Below, piece after piece: positions 33,450-41,724 of a DNA stretch of 64,000 bases. The translations under genes were made by a program, and so were the position numbers. Source of the stretch: Fontibacillus panacisegetis (GTDB taxonomy: Bacteria; Bacillota; Bacilli; Paenibacillales; Paenibacillaceae); contig NZ_FNBG01000009.1 in assembly GCF_900102215.1 (NCBI RefSeq), positions 1-64,000 on the forward strand, given 5' to 3'. The notes under the pieces are model-generated. The model had not been told where the DNA came from. It worked only from the letters and a program-made list of their open reading frames with translations, and searched no databases. Every line of letters starts with the position of its first letter. The stretch's first letter is position 1.

Positions 33450-33947
33450 ATGAACATTATAACTTGGACCCCCTGCAACCAAAGAGCTTGGGACCAGCAG
33501 CATGGAGATATTCTGTCATTTGTCCGAAAATACGGGCGCAGACGCATATCCTCCGAAGTATACCGGACGCTGATGAAGCTGTCGTACGATGAGCTCATAG
33601 AGGACGGAAGTTCGGTTCTTCTCGCCAACATTCAAACCGAAGATGGTACCAGGCTTGCGGGATTCTCAATCGTTACGGCATATGGTAAAAAAATTAGTCT
33701 TGTCCTGATCCATCCACTTTACCGCGGACGAGGCATTGGCTCGAAACTTCTGGCAAGGCAGCTGGACTTTCTGGGACAGCTGACCTGTCAGGTTGCTCTT
33801 GACAACATACCCTGCCTGAAAATGTGTTTTCACGCCGGTCTTTCTGCAAAACGACTGATCATAGTCCGAGGCGGCAGAACTGAGCTTCTGCTGGACGATA
33901 AGCCCAGTTCCTCAAATTCTGCGGCCAACTTACTTCAAAGAAGGTGA
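33450..33947 (+). CDS. GNAT family N-acetyltransferase
   Basis: 165 residues. The acetyl-CoA loop is IHPLYRGRGIGSKLLARQLD (about 88-107), the R/Q-x-x-G-x-G/A motif of GNAT enzymes, and the preceding strand is FSIVTAYGKKISLVL. The acceptor is unknown. It lies inside the run of ATP-grasp genes on the same strand, 28 bases after one and 8 before another, so it probably serves the same pathway, perhaps by capping the product or a substrate. GGAGGG precedes ATG 33450. Confidence 0.78.
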   Translation: MNIITWTPCNQRAWDQQHGDILSFVRKYGRRRISSEVYRTLMKLSYDELIEDGSSVLLANIQTEDGTRLAGFSIVTAYGKKISLVLIHPLYRGRGIGSKLLARQLDFLGQLTCQVALDNIPCLKMCFHAGLSAKRLIIVRGGRTELLLDDKPSSSNSAANLLQRR

Positions 33948-33954
33948 TTTCTCC

Positions 33955-35064
33955 GTGTCACAACCCGTCCTGGGCATTTTAACTTTATATATGAACAACA
34001 AGAAACAGCTGGAAGAACGTCATATCTATCAGAAAATGATTATCGAGGGGCAGAGGCTTGGTCTGGACATCTTTGTCTTCACCCCTATGGATGTATATGA
34101 CAGCAAAAAAATGATTCATGCTCTCGTATATGACCCTAAAAAAAGAACCTGGTCACGCAAATGGCGAAGCTTTCCGAATTTAATCTTCGACCGCTGTCGG
34201 ATTCAACGCAGCAAACGTTTTGAGCAGCTTCGCAGGTTCCGCTCCCGCTATGCTAACTTAAATTACTTAAATCGTCCCCTGCGAGACAAATGGACGATTT
34301 ATCAGATTTTGCTTAAGAAATCGCGATTCCGTTCTCATTTACCCAAAACCTTAATGTTCCGCAGTACTGCAGATATTTTCAACTTACTTAACGATTATCC
34401 CTCCATCTATGTGAAACCGGTCAACGGAACTGGGGGCCGCGGAATTGTTCGTGTTGAGAAACTGAGTAATGACTTGTACCTTATTCAGGGACGTAAAAAG
34501 AACCGGAGAATTATTTCAGCCCAAAAGCTTCACAAAGCGCGACTTAGCGCTTTTCTGCTGAACTGGAGAGGAAGCAGCCGTTTCCTGGCACAACAGGGAA
34601 TTCAGATTAAACTTCCTAACGGCAGAGTTCATGACTACAGAATGCTGGTGCAGAAGAACGGGCAAGGTGAATGGGATGTTACCGGGTGTGCCGGTAGAAT
34701 CGGAGCGCCTCGCAGTGTAACCTCAAACCTTCACGGCGGAGGTCACGCGGTCACGATGAACAGTCTGCTGGCTCAAGGTATAAGCGGAGAGGAAAGGCGG
34801 CAGGAAGTACGCCGAACTGCTGAGCGCCTAAGTTTGGAAATAGCAGCTTATCTTGAAAAAACGATAGGTGCTTTGTGTGAGCTGGCCTTGGATCTAGCTA
34901 TTGATAAGAACGGTCATGTGTATGTGTTGGAGGTTAATCCTAAACCAGCCCGCGAAGTGTTCATCCAGTCCGGTGACAGTGAAGCTTACAGACGGGCTAT
35001 TATCAGGCCTTTAGAATATGCTCTATGGTTGCATAAACGCACAGCCGCCCCTTCCTCACATTGA
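33955..35064 (+). CDS. YheC/YheD ATP-grasp protein, short form 5
   Basis: 369 residues. The loop YVKPVNGTGGRGIVRV, the central HDYRMLVQKNGQGEW and the metal end LALDLAIDKNGHVYVLEVNP are intact. The start is GTG at 33955, after AAGAAGGTG, eight bases from the GNAT stop. The C-terminal codons overlap the rising arm of the terminator at 35044. It is the last gene of the cluster. Confidence 0.83.
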   Translation: MSQPVLGILTLYMNNKKQLEERHIYQKMIIEGQRLGLDIFVFTPMDVYDSKKMIHALVYDPKKRTWSRKWRSFPNLIFDRCRIQRSKRFEQLRRFRSRYANLNYLNRPLRDKWTIYQILLKKSRFRSHLPKTLMFRSTADIFNLLNDYPSIYVKPVNGTGGRGIVRVEKLSNDLYLIQGRKKNRRIISAQKLHKARLSAFLLNWRGSSRFLAQQGIQIKLPNGRVHDYRMLVQKNGQGEWDVTGCAGRIGAPRSVTSNLHGGGHAVTMNSLLAQGISGEERRQEVRRTAERLSLEIAAYLEKTIGALCELALDLAIDKNGHVYVLEVNPKPAREVFIQSGDSEAYRRAIIRPLEYALWLHKRTAAPSSH

Positions 35065-35080
35065 GGAGGAGCGGCTTTTG
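35044..35080 (+). terminator. Terminator overlapping the end of the last YheC/YheD gene
   Basis: GCCGC at 35044-35048 pairs with GCGGC at 35071-35075, and the CCTTCCTCA/TGAGGAGG arms extend the stem; TTTTG follows. A near copy lies at 37553-37588. Confidence 0.85.
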
Positions 35081-35124
35081 TGTATGGATTTAGTTGTTCA
35101 ACTCCATAACTCACGCACCTTATG

Positions 35125-35161
35125 ACATATATGTGAAATTTATAATTACATATGATGTAAT
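35125..35161. promoter_or_regulatory. Two palindromes upstream of the amino acid ABC transporter
   Basis: ACATATATGT at 35125-35134 is a perfect palindrome and ATTACAT (35145-35151) with ATGTAAT (35155-35161) is a perfect 7-base inverted repeat around ATG. They lie 120-155 bases before the binding-protein start and could be operators. No regulator is assigned. Confidence 0.35.
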
Positions 35162-35280
35162 AATATATAACATTAATATAGTCACCTTCTCTATTTTCTG
35201 CTAGAATCATGTTATATATTTTAGTTTCGATGTATATAGTTGGAGAAATCGAAGATTTATTACGATTAGGAGAGTGGATT

Positions 35281-36066
35281 ATGGGGAAAAGAATGTTAAC
35301 TTTACTCGCTGTATGCTTAATTACGGTTATGGCAGGGTGTAGCTCCGGCAGCAAGGAGACCACCTACAAAATCGCCACAGATGCGGCATATGCACCCATG
35401 GAGTACATGGACAAAGACAAGATCACTGGTTTTGATGTCGACTTTCTGGAAGCAGTAATGAAAGAAGCGGGTCTCAAATATGAGATCGTGAACACAGGCT
35501 GGGACCCTATGCTCACAGAGGTCAAGAGCGGAGAAACCTATGCGGCAGGCGTATCAAGTATCTCGATTACTGATGAGCGTAAGCAATCGTATGATTACTC
35601 CATTCCTTACTTTGAATCTACTAACATGATTTTGGTTAAAGAAGACAGCCCGATTGCGGGTGCGCTGGACTTGAAGGACAAGAAAGTAGCGGTGCAGTTA
35701 TCTACCACAGCAGATTCGCTTATGGCAGGAATTATGGGTAACGACAGTCCACTCCTAAAACGGTTTGACAGCAATGCAATCGCTTTGCTCGAATTGGACA
35801 GCGGCGGTGTAGATGCAGTGGTAGCCGACATAGCCATCGTGCGCGAGTATATGAAAAACAACCCGGATAAAAAATTCAAGGGTATTCTTGATCCAGAGCA
35901 GTTCTCAGCGGAGTATTACGGCATACTTTTTCCTAAAGGGAGCGAGCTGAAGGCCAAGCTGGACCCTGCTATCAAAAAAGTGCTTGAGAACGGAACCTAT
36001 ACAGAAGTGTATAAAAAATGGTTTGGAGAAGAGCCGAACATTGATAACGTACTGAATGCAAAATAA
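35281..36066 (+). CDS. Amino acid ABC transporter substrate-binding lipoprotein
   Basis: 261 residues. A lipoprotein signal peptide with lipobox VMAGC (cysteine at about residue 20) precedes a periplasmic-type binding fold of the polar amino acid family: TYKIATDAAYAPMEYMD, FDVDFLEAVMKEAGLKYEIV and SISITDERKQSYDYSIPYF are typical. The ligand is probably a polar amino acid or its derivative but cannot be set from sequence. TTAGGAG precedes ATG 35281 by nine bases; the frame opens at 35209. First gene of a three-gene transporter. Confidence 0.9.
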   Translation: MGKRMLTLLAVCLITVMAGCSSGSKETTYKIATDAAYAPMEYMDKDKITGFDVDFLEAVMKEAGLKYEIVNTGWDPMLTEVKSGETYAAGVSSISITDERKQSYDYSIPYFESTNMILVKEDSPIAGALDLKDKKVAVQLSTTADSLMAGIMGNDSPLLKRFDSNAIALLELDSGGVDAVVADIAIVREYMKNNPDKKFKGILDPEQFSAEYYGILFPKGSELKAKLDPAIKKVLENGTYTEVYKKWFGEEPNIDNVLNAK

Positions 36067-36081
36067 ATCCAAAATCACGTT

Positions 36082-36124
36082 GAGGTATGCGAAATTGTTT
36101 ACTTTTGCGCATGCCTCTTTTTTT
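36082..36124 (+). terminator. Internal hairpin between binding protein and permease
   Basis: GAGGTATGCG pairs with CGCATGCCTC (one G-T pair), followed by eight Ts. It lies between the first two genes of the operon. Partial termination here would give more binding protein than membrane parts, as is common in such operons. Confidence 0.75.
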
Positions 36125-36147
36125 AAAGCTTTAAAGGAGTGGGTCAT

Positions 36148-36795
36148 ATGGATTTTCGGTTCGACATCATTTGGGACTACGGTCCTCTGCTATTAAAAGG
36201 TTCCTTGCTTACTATCGGCATTTCAATATTAGCCATTCTGATCGGTTCCATTCTCGGATTAGGTGTAGCGATTGGCAAAATGTCGACCAAATGGTATTTA
36301 AATTGGCCGATGAACGGCTATATTCACTTTTTTCGGGGCACTCCGCTTTATGTGCAAATATTAATTGTTCATTTTGGTGTTGTACCTTTATTTATGGGAC
36401 AGACCAATCCCATTGTTGCAGCAGTAACTGCGCTTGCACTTAATTCGGCTGCCTACACCGCAGAAATCTATCGCTCAGGCATCCAGTCTATTGATAAAGG
36501 GCAGACAGAAGCCTCGTATTCACTTGGTATGACACATCGGCAAACGATGCGTTTTGTTATATTGCCACAGGCGATCAAAAGAACGATCCCCGCATTCGGC
36601 AATGAATTTATAGTCCTCATTAAAGACTCCTCACTCGTAGCACTTATTGCAGCACCGGAAATTATGTACTGGAGCAATGCGATGCGTGGACAATATATCA
36701 GGGTCTGGGAACCATATTTGGCAGCCGCATTCATTTACCTTATATTGACCTATTCGCTCAACAAGCTGCTATCCTGCATAGAAAGGAAGCTGTAA
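36148..36795 (+). CDS. Amino acid ABC transporter permease
   Basis: 215 residues of the HisM/GlnP type with about five membrane helices. The family's N-terminal [20 protein letters not shown], the [14 protein letters not shown] segment and the ATPase-contacting loop [20 protein letters not shown] (conserved EA-x3-G) are present. The ATG at 36148 is nine bases from AGGAG; a GTG three codons upstream is too close. It sits one base before the ATPase gene. Confidence 0.92.
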   Translation: MDFRFDIIWDYGPLLLKGSLLTIGISILAILIGSILGLGVAIGKMSTKWYLNWPMNGYIHFFRGTPLYVQILIVHFGVVPLFMGQTNPIVAAVTALALNSAAYTAEIYRSGIQSIDKGQTEASYSLGMTHRQTMRFVILPQAIKRTIPAFGNEFIVLIKDSSLVALIAAPEIMYWSNAMRGQYIRVWEPYLAAAFIYLILTYSLNKLLSCIERKL

Positions 36796-36796
36796 G

Positions 36797-37528
36797 ATGA
36801 AGCCGATCATAGAAGTGATGGATTTGACGATGTCTTACGGAGAGCATCAGGTCCTTAATTCAATAAATGTCGCGATTAATAAAAGCGAGGTTGTCGTTAT
36901 CATCGGCCCCTCCGGTTCAGGTAAATCAACACTGCTGCGCTGTTTGAACGGACTTGAGAAGCCACAGTATGGAGAAGTAATTATCGATGGACAGTCGCTT
37001 ATGGATTCATCCGTTAACATTTCCTCTGTTCGGGCAAATATCGGCATGGTGTTTCAGCAGTTTAATTTATTCCCTCATATGAATGTACTGGAAAATATAA
37101 TGCTTGCTCAGGAGCAGGTGCGCAAACGCTCCAAAGAATCATCCCAGGCCAAAGCGTTGGACTTGCTCCAGAAGGTCGGATTAACGGACAAGGCAGAGCA
37201 ATCCCCGACCGCACTGTCCGGCGGACAGGCGCAGCGCGTCGCTATTGCCAGAGCACTCGCGATGGACCCTGCTATTATGCTGTTCGATGAGCCTACCTCG
37301 GCGCTTGACCCCGAGATGGTTGGCGAGGTGCTTGCTGTCATGAAGGATCTGGCCCGAGAAGGGATGACTATGGTCGTCGTTACACATGAGATGGGTTTTG
37401 CCCGCGAGATTGGCGATCGTGTCCTATTTATGGAGCAGGGCATCATCATTGAAGAAGGAGCACCGCAGCAGCTATTCGATCAACCGCAGCAGGAGCGGAC
37501 GAGAGATTTTTTATCCAAAGTATTGTGA
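36797..37528 (+). CDS. Amino acid ABC transporter ATP-binding protein
   Basis: 243 residues, GlnQ/HisP type. Walker A is GPSGSGKST (about 36-44), the signature [15 protein letters not shown] (about 138-152), Walker [15 protein letters not shown] and the switch histidine in [14 protein letters not shown]. It energises uptake of the compound bound by the lipoprotein. Start ATG 36797 with AAAGGAAG upstream. It is the last gene before a terminator. Confidence 0.93.
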   Translation: MKPIIEVMDLTMSYGEHQVLNSINVAINKSEVVVIIGPSGSGKSTLLRCLNGLEKPQYGEVIIDGQSLMDSSVNISSVRANIGMVFQQFNLFPHMNVLENIMLAQEQVRKRSKESSQAKALDLLQKVGLTDKAEQSPTALSGGQAQRVAIARALAMDPAIMLFDEPTSALDPEMVGEVLAVMKDLAREGMTMVVVTHEMGFAREIGDRVLFMEQGIIIEEGAPQQLFDQPQQERTRDFLSKVL

Positions 37529-37552
37529 ATATGATACGGAGCTTAATATAAA

Positions 37553-37588
37553 GCCGCCCCTTCCTTTTATTGAGGAGGAGCGGCTTTA
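37553..37588 (+). terminator. Terminator after the amino acid ABC transporter
   Basis: GCCGCCCCTTCCT, TTTATTG loop, AGGAGGAGCGGC, then TTTATTC. Both arms match those at 35044-35080 exactly; only the loop differs. Confidence 0.85.
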
Positions 37589-38063
37589 TTCTCTTTCATA
37601 ATTTCAATCCAATCTCCCCGAAATCTCCTTATCTCACCCTATGCCCGCTGATAAGCGTATTTTTGTACAGTAATTGTATAGAGTACAACTAATTAAGCCG
37701 CAAGAAGATGTTTTGGGCAATTTAAGTACAAAATTACACTTAAACCTACCTAATTAATGTTAATTTGTAACTTTCCTACATAATAAGTGTATTATTGCAG
37801 CTAATCCAACGACACAAGTTAGTTATCGTTAATCTAGTAGTACATCCAATATTTTCACTTGACATATATAAAAATATTACTAAAATAAAATCTATTAATC
37901 CAATCAACTTAGTCGTGATTAATATTGAATCGTCTGTAGATGTTGCTGCGTACCTTTACAACATCTCGTTATGTACAAAGGAGGAGTCTGATTTTTTCAT
38001 AATCTCAAAATACACAGGTCATTCAGCATTTGTTTATTAAATTTGGATTAAGGAGACAATCAG
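37589..38063. other. Long leader or intergenic region before the ECF operon
   Basis: About 475 AT-rich bases. An inverted repeat TTGTAC (37663-37668) / GTACAA (37683-37688) is visible. A strong Shine-Dalgarno-like AAAGGAGG at 37977-37984 is followed by no start codon at usable distance, and CCTTT at about 37953 can pair with AAAGG. An 81-codon open frame (37795-38040, TTG start) lacks a ribosome binding site and is not called. A regulatory leader is possible but no known riboswitch was recognised. Confidence 0.4.
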
Positions 38064-38642
38064 ATGAACAAAAAAACACAAGTCATTACAATTTCAGCGC
38101 TAGCAGTAGCCATCAACGTAATTGCCGGAACCATCGTAGGCAGTTTGAAAATTCCATTTCTATTTCTTGATACCGTCGGAACTATTTTTGCCGCAGCCTT
38201 TTTCGGACCTCTCTGGGGAGTGCTTGTCGGGATTGTAACGAATCTAGTTCTAGGCGTCACTTCCGGATACACCGCGATACCTTTTGGACTTGTAAATGCT
38301 GTTGTCGGTCTTGTTGTCGGACTATTGGCTAGAAAAAAAGGGTATCGTCTATCAACCGCACTCCTATCAGGCGGAATATTGGCTGTCTTGTGCCCGTCCA
38401 TAGGTACCGTTATAGCTATTGGTCTTTTTGGCGGATTAACAGGCGGAGCACATGACGTAGCTATTCTCTGGCTTAAACAAGCAGGTAGCAGCCTGTTCAC
38501 CGCAGCATTTCTTCCTCGTCTGGCAGAAAATTTTGTCGATAAAATTTTGTCTGCCATCCTTGTATTTTTTATAGTTAAAAATTTGCCGCAATCACTGATT
38601 AAGAAAAGTAACAGAAAGAAGAACAAGTCCATTGAAGCGTAG
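38064..38642 (+). CDS. ECF transporter S component, CD3073-like
   Basis: 192 residues with about five to six membrane helices. The N-terminal ISALAVAINVIAGTIVGSLK and IPFLFLDTVGTIFAAAFFGP, followed by WGVLVGIVTNLVLGVTSGYT, are typical of substrate-binding (S) components of ECF importers. I think it belongs with the CD3073-type S components of C. difficile because a CD3072/TudS-like gene follows. The substrate is unknown; the neighbour suggests a thiolated molecule. AAGGAG precedes ATG 38064. Confidence 0.75.
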   Translation: MNKKTQVITISALAVAINVIAGTIVGSLKIPFLFLDTVGTIFAAAFFGPLWGVLVGIVTNLVLGVTSGYTAIPFGLVNAVVGLVVGLLARKKGYRLSTALLSGGILAVLCPSIGTVIAIGLFGGLTGGAHDVAILWLKQAGSSLFTAAFLPRLAENFVDKILSAILVFFIVKNLPQSLIKKSNRKKNKSIEA

Positions 38643-39150
38643 CAAACAAATCCTTGTCGTCTCACACTGTGTCATCAATCAGAACGCGGTCGTAGGCGGC
38701 GAAGCTCGTAGCCCAGGCATCATGAAGGCGGCAGTCGACTGGTCCTACATGCAAGGATATGGCATTTTTCAGCTTCCATGCCCTGAGTTTACTTTTCTTG
38801 GTCCCGAACGTCCACCCATGACAGTTGAAGAATATGATACGCCGGAATTTCACGCTCATAATCGTAAAATATTGCTTCCTTACATTGAGCAATTAAAAGT
38901 GTATCAGGATCACGGCTACAACATTGTTGGAGGACTCGGTATAGCCGATAGTCCATCCTGCGATCCGGGAAAAGGTGTATTCATGCAAGACTTTCAACAA
39001 ATAGCAGCTGAGCATGAACTTAATGTCGATTTCTTCTGGCAAATTCCGAATACCAAGAGCGGCCGATTTAATCCCGATGATCCAAAAAGCGTGTTCGGAC
39101 CTGTATCCCCTTCCTCTAACAGGAATGAGGCGGTGAGCAGCAATGATTGA
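38632..39150 (+). CDS. TudS-related putative desulfidase, CD3072-like
   Basis: 172 residues. TudS enzymes (DUF523) remove sulfur from thiouracil with a [4Fe-4S] cluster held by three cysteines. Here three cysteines lie in conserved surroundings: C13 (SHCVINQNAV), C50 (LPCPEFTFLG) and C110 (DSPSCDPGKG), matching that pattern, with HC-x-IN and the PCPE motif as in the family. Desulfuration of an imported thio-compound is the inferred role. The start is TTG at 38632, overlapping the S-component gene by 11 bases, so it is coupled to a transporter. Confidence 0.75.
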   Translation: MKRSKQILVVSHCVINQNAVVGGEARSPGIMKAAVDWSYMQGYGIFQLPCPEFTFLGPERPPMTVEEYDTPEFHAHNRKILLPYIEQLKVYQDHGYNIVGGLGIADSPSCDPGKGVFMQDFQQIAAEHELNVDFFWQIPNTKSGRFNPDDPKSVFGPVSPSSNRNEAVSSND

Positions 39151-39985
39151 GATCCAGAATGTCTCCTTCTCCTATATCGATTGGGAGGATGAGATAGATA
39201 ACGAGCACTCTTCGCGAGTGCTTCACCATGTGACAACCAGCATCATGACCAACGAATTCGTCGCTTTACTTGGACGAAATGGATCGGGCAAATCATCTCT
39301 GACACGTTTGCTTAACGGAATTGAGCTTCCATCTGAAGGTGCTGTTCAGGTGGAAGCTCAAACAACTCGCAACTCTCATAACATCCCTTCCATTCGCCGG
39401 GCTGTACAAATCGTATTCCAAAACCCGGAGAATCAGCAGGTTGGGCTGACCGTCGGTGAAGATATCGCGTTTGGACTTTCCAATATCGGCTACCCTCATG
39501 AGCAAATTCAGGAGCGCATCGCTTGGGCCATCGATATCGTTGGCCTTGATGCCGATGTGGATCGTCCAGTCACCCGGCTTTCAGGCGGTGAACAGCAGAA
39601 GCTGGCGCTAGCTTCTGTGCTGGCCTTGTCACCCCGTTACCTTATTCTAGACGAAGCCACCTCCATGCTAGATCCTGTAGCAAGAAAACAATTCGTACAA
39701 ACCTTGCATGAGGCGCGTAAAAAGCACCCTTTTGCACTCATTTACATCACACATCATCTAGAAGAAGTTTTAGAGGCAGATCGCTGGATTTTGTTCCGTA
39801 ACGGCCATTTGTATCAAGAGGGCTTACCGGAGCAATTTCTATCAGATAAAACTCTGCTTCAGGAATGCGGATTGGAATTGCCTTATTTGCGCTCTCTAGG
39901 CCTTACCCTTCGCGACAGAGGAATTCCTGTCTCAACCTCACTAGATGTAGAAGAATTGAGGGAATTGTTATGCAGATTCAATTAG
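39143..39985 (+). CDS. ECF transporter ATPase, first subunit
   Basis: 280 residues. Walker A is LLGRNGSGKSSL, the signature LSGGEQQKLALASVLAL, Walker B YLILDEATSMLDP and the switch IYITHHLEEV; the order and the QNPENQQVGLTVGEDIAFGL region are those of EcfA ATPases. With the next gene it forms the ATPase pair that powers the S component. ATG 39143 overlaps the desulfidase gene by eight bases; a weak GAGGCGG lies upstream. Confidence 0.9.
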   Translation: MIEIQNVSFSYIDWEDEIDNEHSSRVLHHVTTSIMTNEFVALLGRNGSGKSSLTRLLNGIELPSEGAVQVEAQTTRNSHNIPSIRRAVQIVFQNPENQQVGLTVGEDIAFGLSNIGYPHEQIQERIAWAIDIVGLDADVDRPVTRLSGGEQQKLALASVLALSPRYLILDEATSMLDPVARKQFVQTLHEARKKHPFALIYITHHLEEVLEADRWILFRNGHLYQEGLPEQFLSDKTLLQECGLELPYLRSLGLTLRDRGIPVSTSLDVEELRELLCRFN

Positions 39986-40854
39986 TCAACGTCTCCTTCA
40001 CCTATTCGAAAAAGAAAAAGCGGGCAGCTTCTACTGCTGCCCCCTCTGTATTGCATCATATTAATTTAACGATTCAGAGCGGAGAAATGCTGGCCATCGC
40101 CGGGAAATCGGGCTCAGGTAAATCTACCTTTTTGCAGCTGCTCAAAGGATTTCTCGCTCCAACTGGCGGACAAATTTTGTTAGATGGCATTGATCCTAAC
40201 ACTTCAAAACGTCCCGATTTATTTGATCAAATCGGTTATATTTTTCAGTATCCTGAGCATCAGCTGTTCTCCCCCACTGTTTTCGAGGATATAGCATTTG
40301 GGCTGCAGAGCGCCAAGCTTACCCGGGAAATCAAAGAGCAAAAGGTCCGTAAAGCAATGAAAGCCGTTCAGCTTGACTATGATGAGTTTAAAGATCGCAG
40401 TCCTTTTGAATTAAGCGGCGGCGAGAAGAGGCGCGTTGCCATTGCCGGGGCGGTTGTACTGGAACCTAGGGTGCTTATACTGGATGAGCCTACCGCTGGA
40501 TTGGATCTGCAATCACGGACCGCGTTATTCGATCTTTTGCATCAGATGAACGAGGAGCTAGGACTTACTATTCTATGGGTTAGCCACCAGTTGGATGAAA
40601 TCGTCAATCACGCTTGTAGACTGCTGGCCCTGAAAAAGGGCGAATTTATCGCTGACGGATCACCTGTCGCTATACTTTCTGACCCTGCATTTCTGAATGC
40701 TTTTGGATGGGAAGAACCTTCTGTGCTTATTGTCTCAAGATTGCTGAAAGAGCTCGGCATAACGTCAGGCAATGATAGAATATCTCCAGAAGAAGCCGCT
40801 GATGCCATTGCAGCAGCACTAAGTCTTCACCAACAACAAATTACAGCTAAATGA
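39970..40854 (+). CDS. ECF transporter ATPase, second subunit
   Basis: 294 residues. Walker A GKSGSGKST, Q-loop FQYPEHQLFSPTVFEDIAFG, signature LSGGEKRRVAIAGAV, Walker B VLILDEPTAGLDLQ and switch WVSHQLDEIV are intact. The open frame starts at 39865, but the N-terminal extension is the first ATPase gene in another frame; GAGGGA lies seven bases before ATG 39970. It overlaps the preceding gene by 16 bases. Confidence 0.9.
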   Translation: MQIQLVNVSFTYSKKKKRAASTAAPSVLHHINLTIQSGEMLAIAGKSGSGKSTFLQLLKGFLAPTGGQILLDGIDPNTSKRPDLFDQIGYIFQYPEHQLFSPTVFEDIAFGLQSAKLTREIKEQKVRKAMKAVQLDYDEFKDRSPFELSGGEKRRVAIAGAVVLEPRVLILDEPTAGLDLQSRTALFDLLHQMNEELGLTILWVSHQLDEIVNHACRLLALKKGEFIADGSPVAILSDPAFLNAFGWEEPSVLIVSRLLKELGITSGNDRISPEEAADAIAAALSLHQQQITAK

Positions 40855-40863
40855 GGAAATATC

Positions 40864-41655
40864 ATGGCAAATAACAGCTTTCTTTTGTATCAAAAACAAA
40901 ATACGTGGATAGAGCGATGGGACCCGAGAATGAAAATTACGGTAAGCCTGATTTTTGCAGCAGCCCTGCTGCTCAACCACCATCTGTTGTTGAAGACCGC
41001 TCAAATTGCTCTACTGATCTTCTTATGGTGGATTGCCAAATTGTCATGGAAGGTTCTCATAATCACCATACTATCCCTGACCATCTTCTTCATTTCGACG
41101 ATGATCTATCAGTCTATGCTTATTACAAATCCAGGCGATACCCTGATTCAGATCGGGATTCTGGAATATTCTGCCGAGGGAGCATTAAATGGACTTTTGA
41201 TGTGTGAACAAATTGCTGGCATTGTACTTCTACTGTCACTGCTTGTCCGAACCACTTCACCCATCATACTTGCCGAAGGTCTGGAAATGATCCTAAAACC
41301 GCTTAAAAAAATCAAGCTTCCCGTCCACGAGGCGGTCATGATGTTCACGATTGCCTTGCGTTTTCTGCCTATACTTGTTGAAGAAATCGATAAAATCCGC
41401 AAGGCTCAAATCGCTCGTGGCGGCGGCTTCCATCGCAAGGGAGTATCCTCCCGCTGGCGAGGTATACTTCCGATGCTGATGCCATTGTTCGTACTCTCTA
41501 TTCTTCGTGCCAAAGAGCTTGCAGTCGCAATGGAGTCACGTTGTTACCAAGGAGATCACGGTCGTACACCGATCCGAAAATATAAGCTTCATCCAAGAGA
41601 TTATTCCATTCTTGCCTTCTCTATCGTTAACTTAATGCTTATTTTTATTGTGTAA
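40864..41655 (+). CDS. ECF transporter transmembrane component T
   Basis: 263 residues. The EcfT fold: an N-terminal WDPRMKITVSLIFAAALLLN helix, several helices to about residue 140, then the cytoplasmic coupling helices with ARGGGF and ESRCYQG, which hold the ATPase-contacting motifs (the second reads SRC instead of the usual ARG/SRG). It links the ATPases to the S component. GAGG precedes ATG 40864 at nine bases. Last gene of the five-gene operon. Confidence 0.88.
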   Translation: MANNSFLLYQKQNTWIERWDPRMKITVSLIFAAALLLNHHLLLKTAQIALLIFLWWIAKLSWKVLIITILSLTIFFISTMIYQSMLITNPGDTLIQIGILEYSAEGALNGLLMCEQIAGIVLLLSLLVRTTSPIILAEGLEMILKPLKKIKLPVHEAVMMFTIALRFLPILVEEIDKIRKAQIARGGGFHRKGVSSRWRGILPMLMPLFVLSILRAKELAVAMESRCYQGDHGRTPIRKYKLHPRDYSILAFSIVNLMLIFIV

Positions 41656-41704
41656 CCGAAACAGCCAGTTGCCGGATTTCAATCGGCAACTGGCTGTTTC
41701 GGTT
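41654..41704. terminator. Perfect 21-bp hairpin between convergent genes
   Basis: The stem arms at 41654-41674 and 41684-41704 are exact complements around a nine-base loop, and the left arm begins inside the ecfT stop codon. No long T-run follows, so it may act with weak T tracts as a bidirectional stop for ecfT and the HAD gene. Confidence 0.65.
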
Positions 41705-41724
41705 GTGCAACTAAATAGATTCAA

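Noticed and set aside
37795-38040. 81-codon open frame before the ECF operon
   Set aside because: TTG start without a ribosome binding site, low-complexity AT-rich composition and no recognisable domain.
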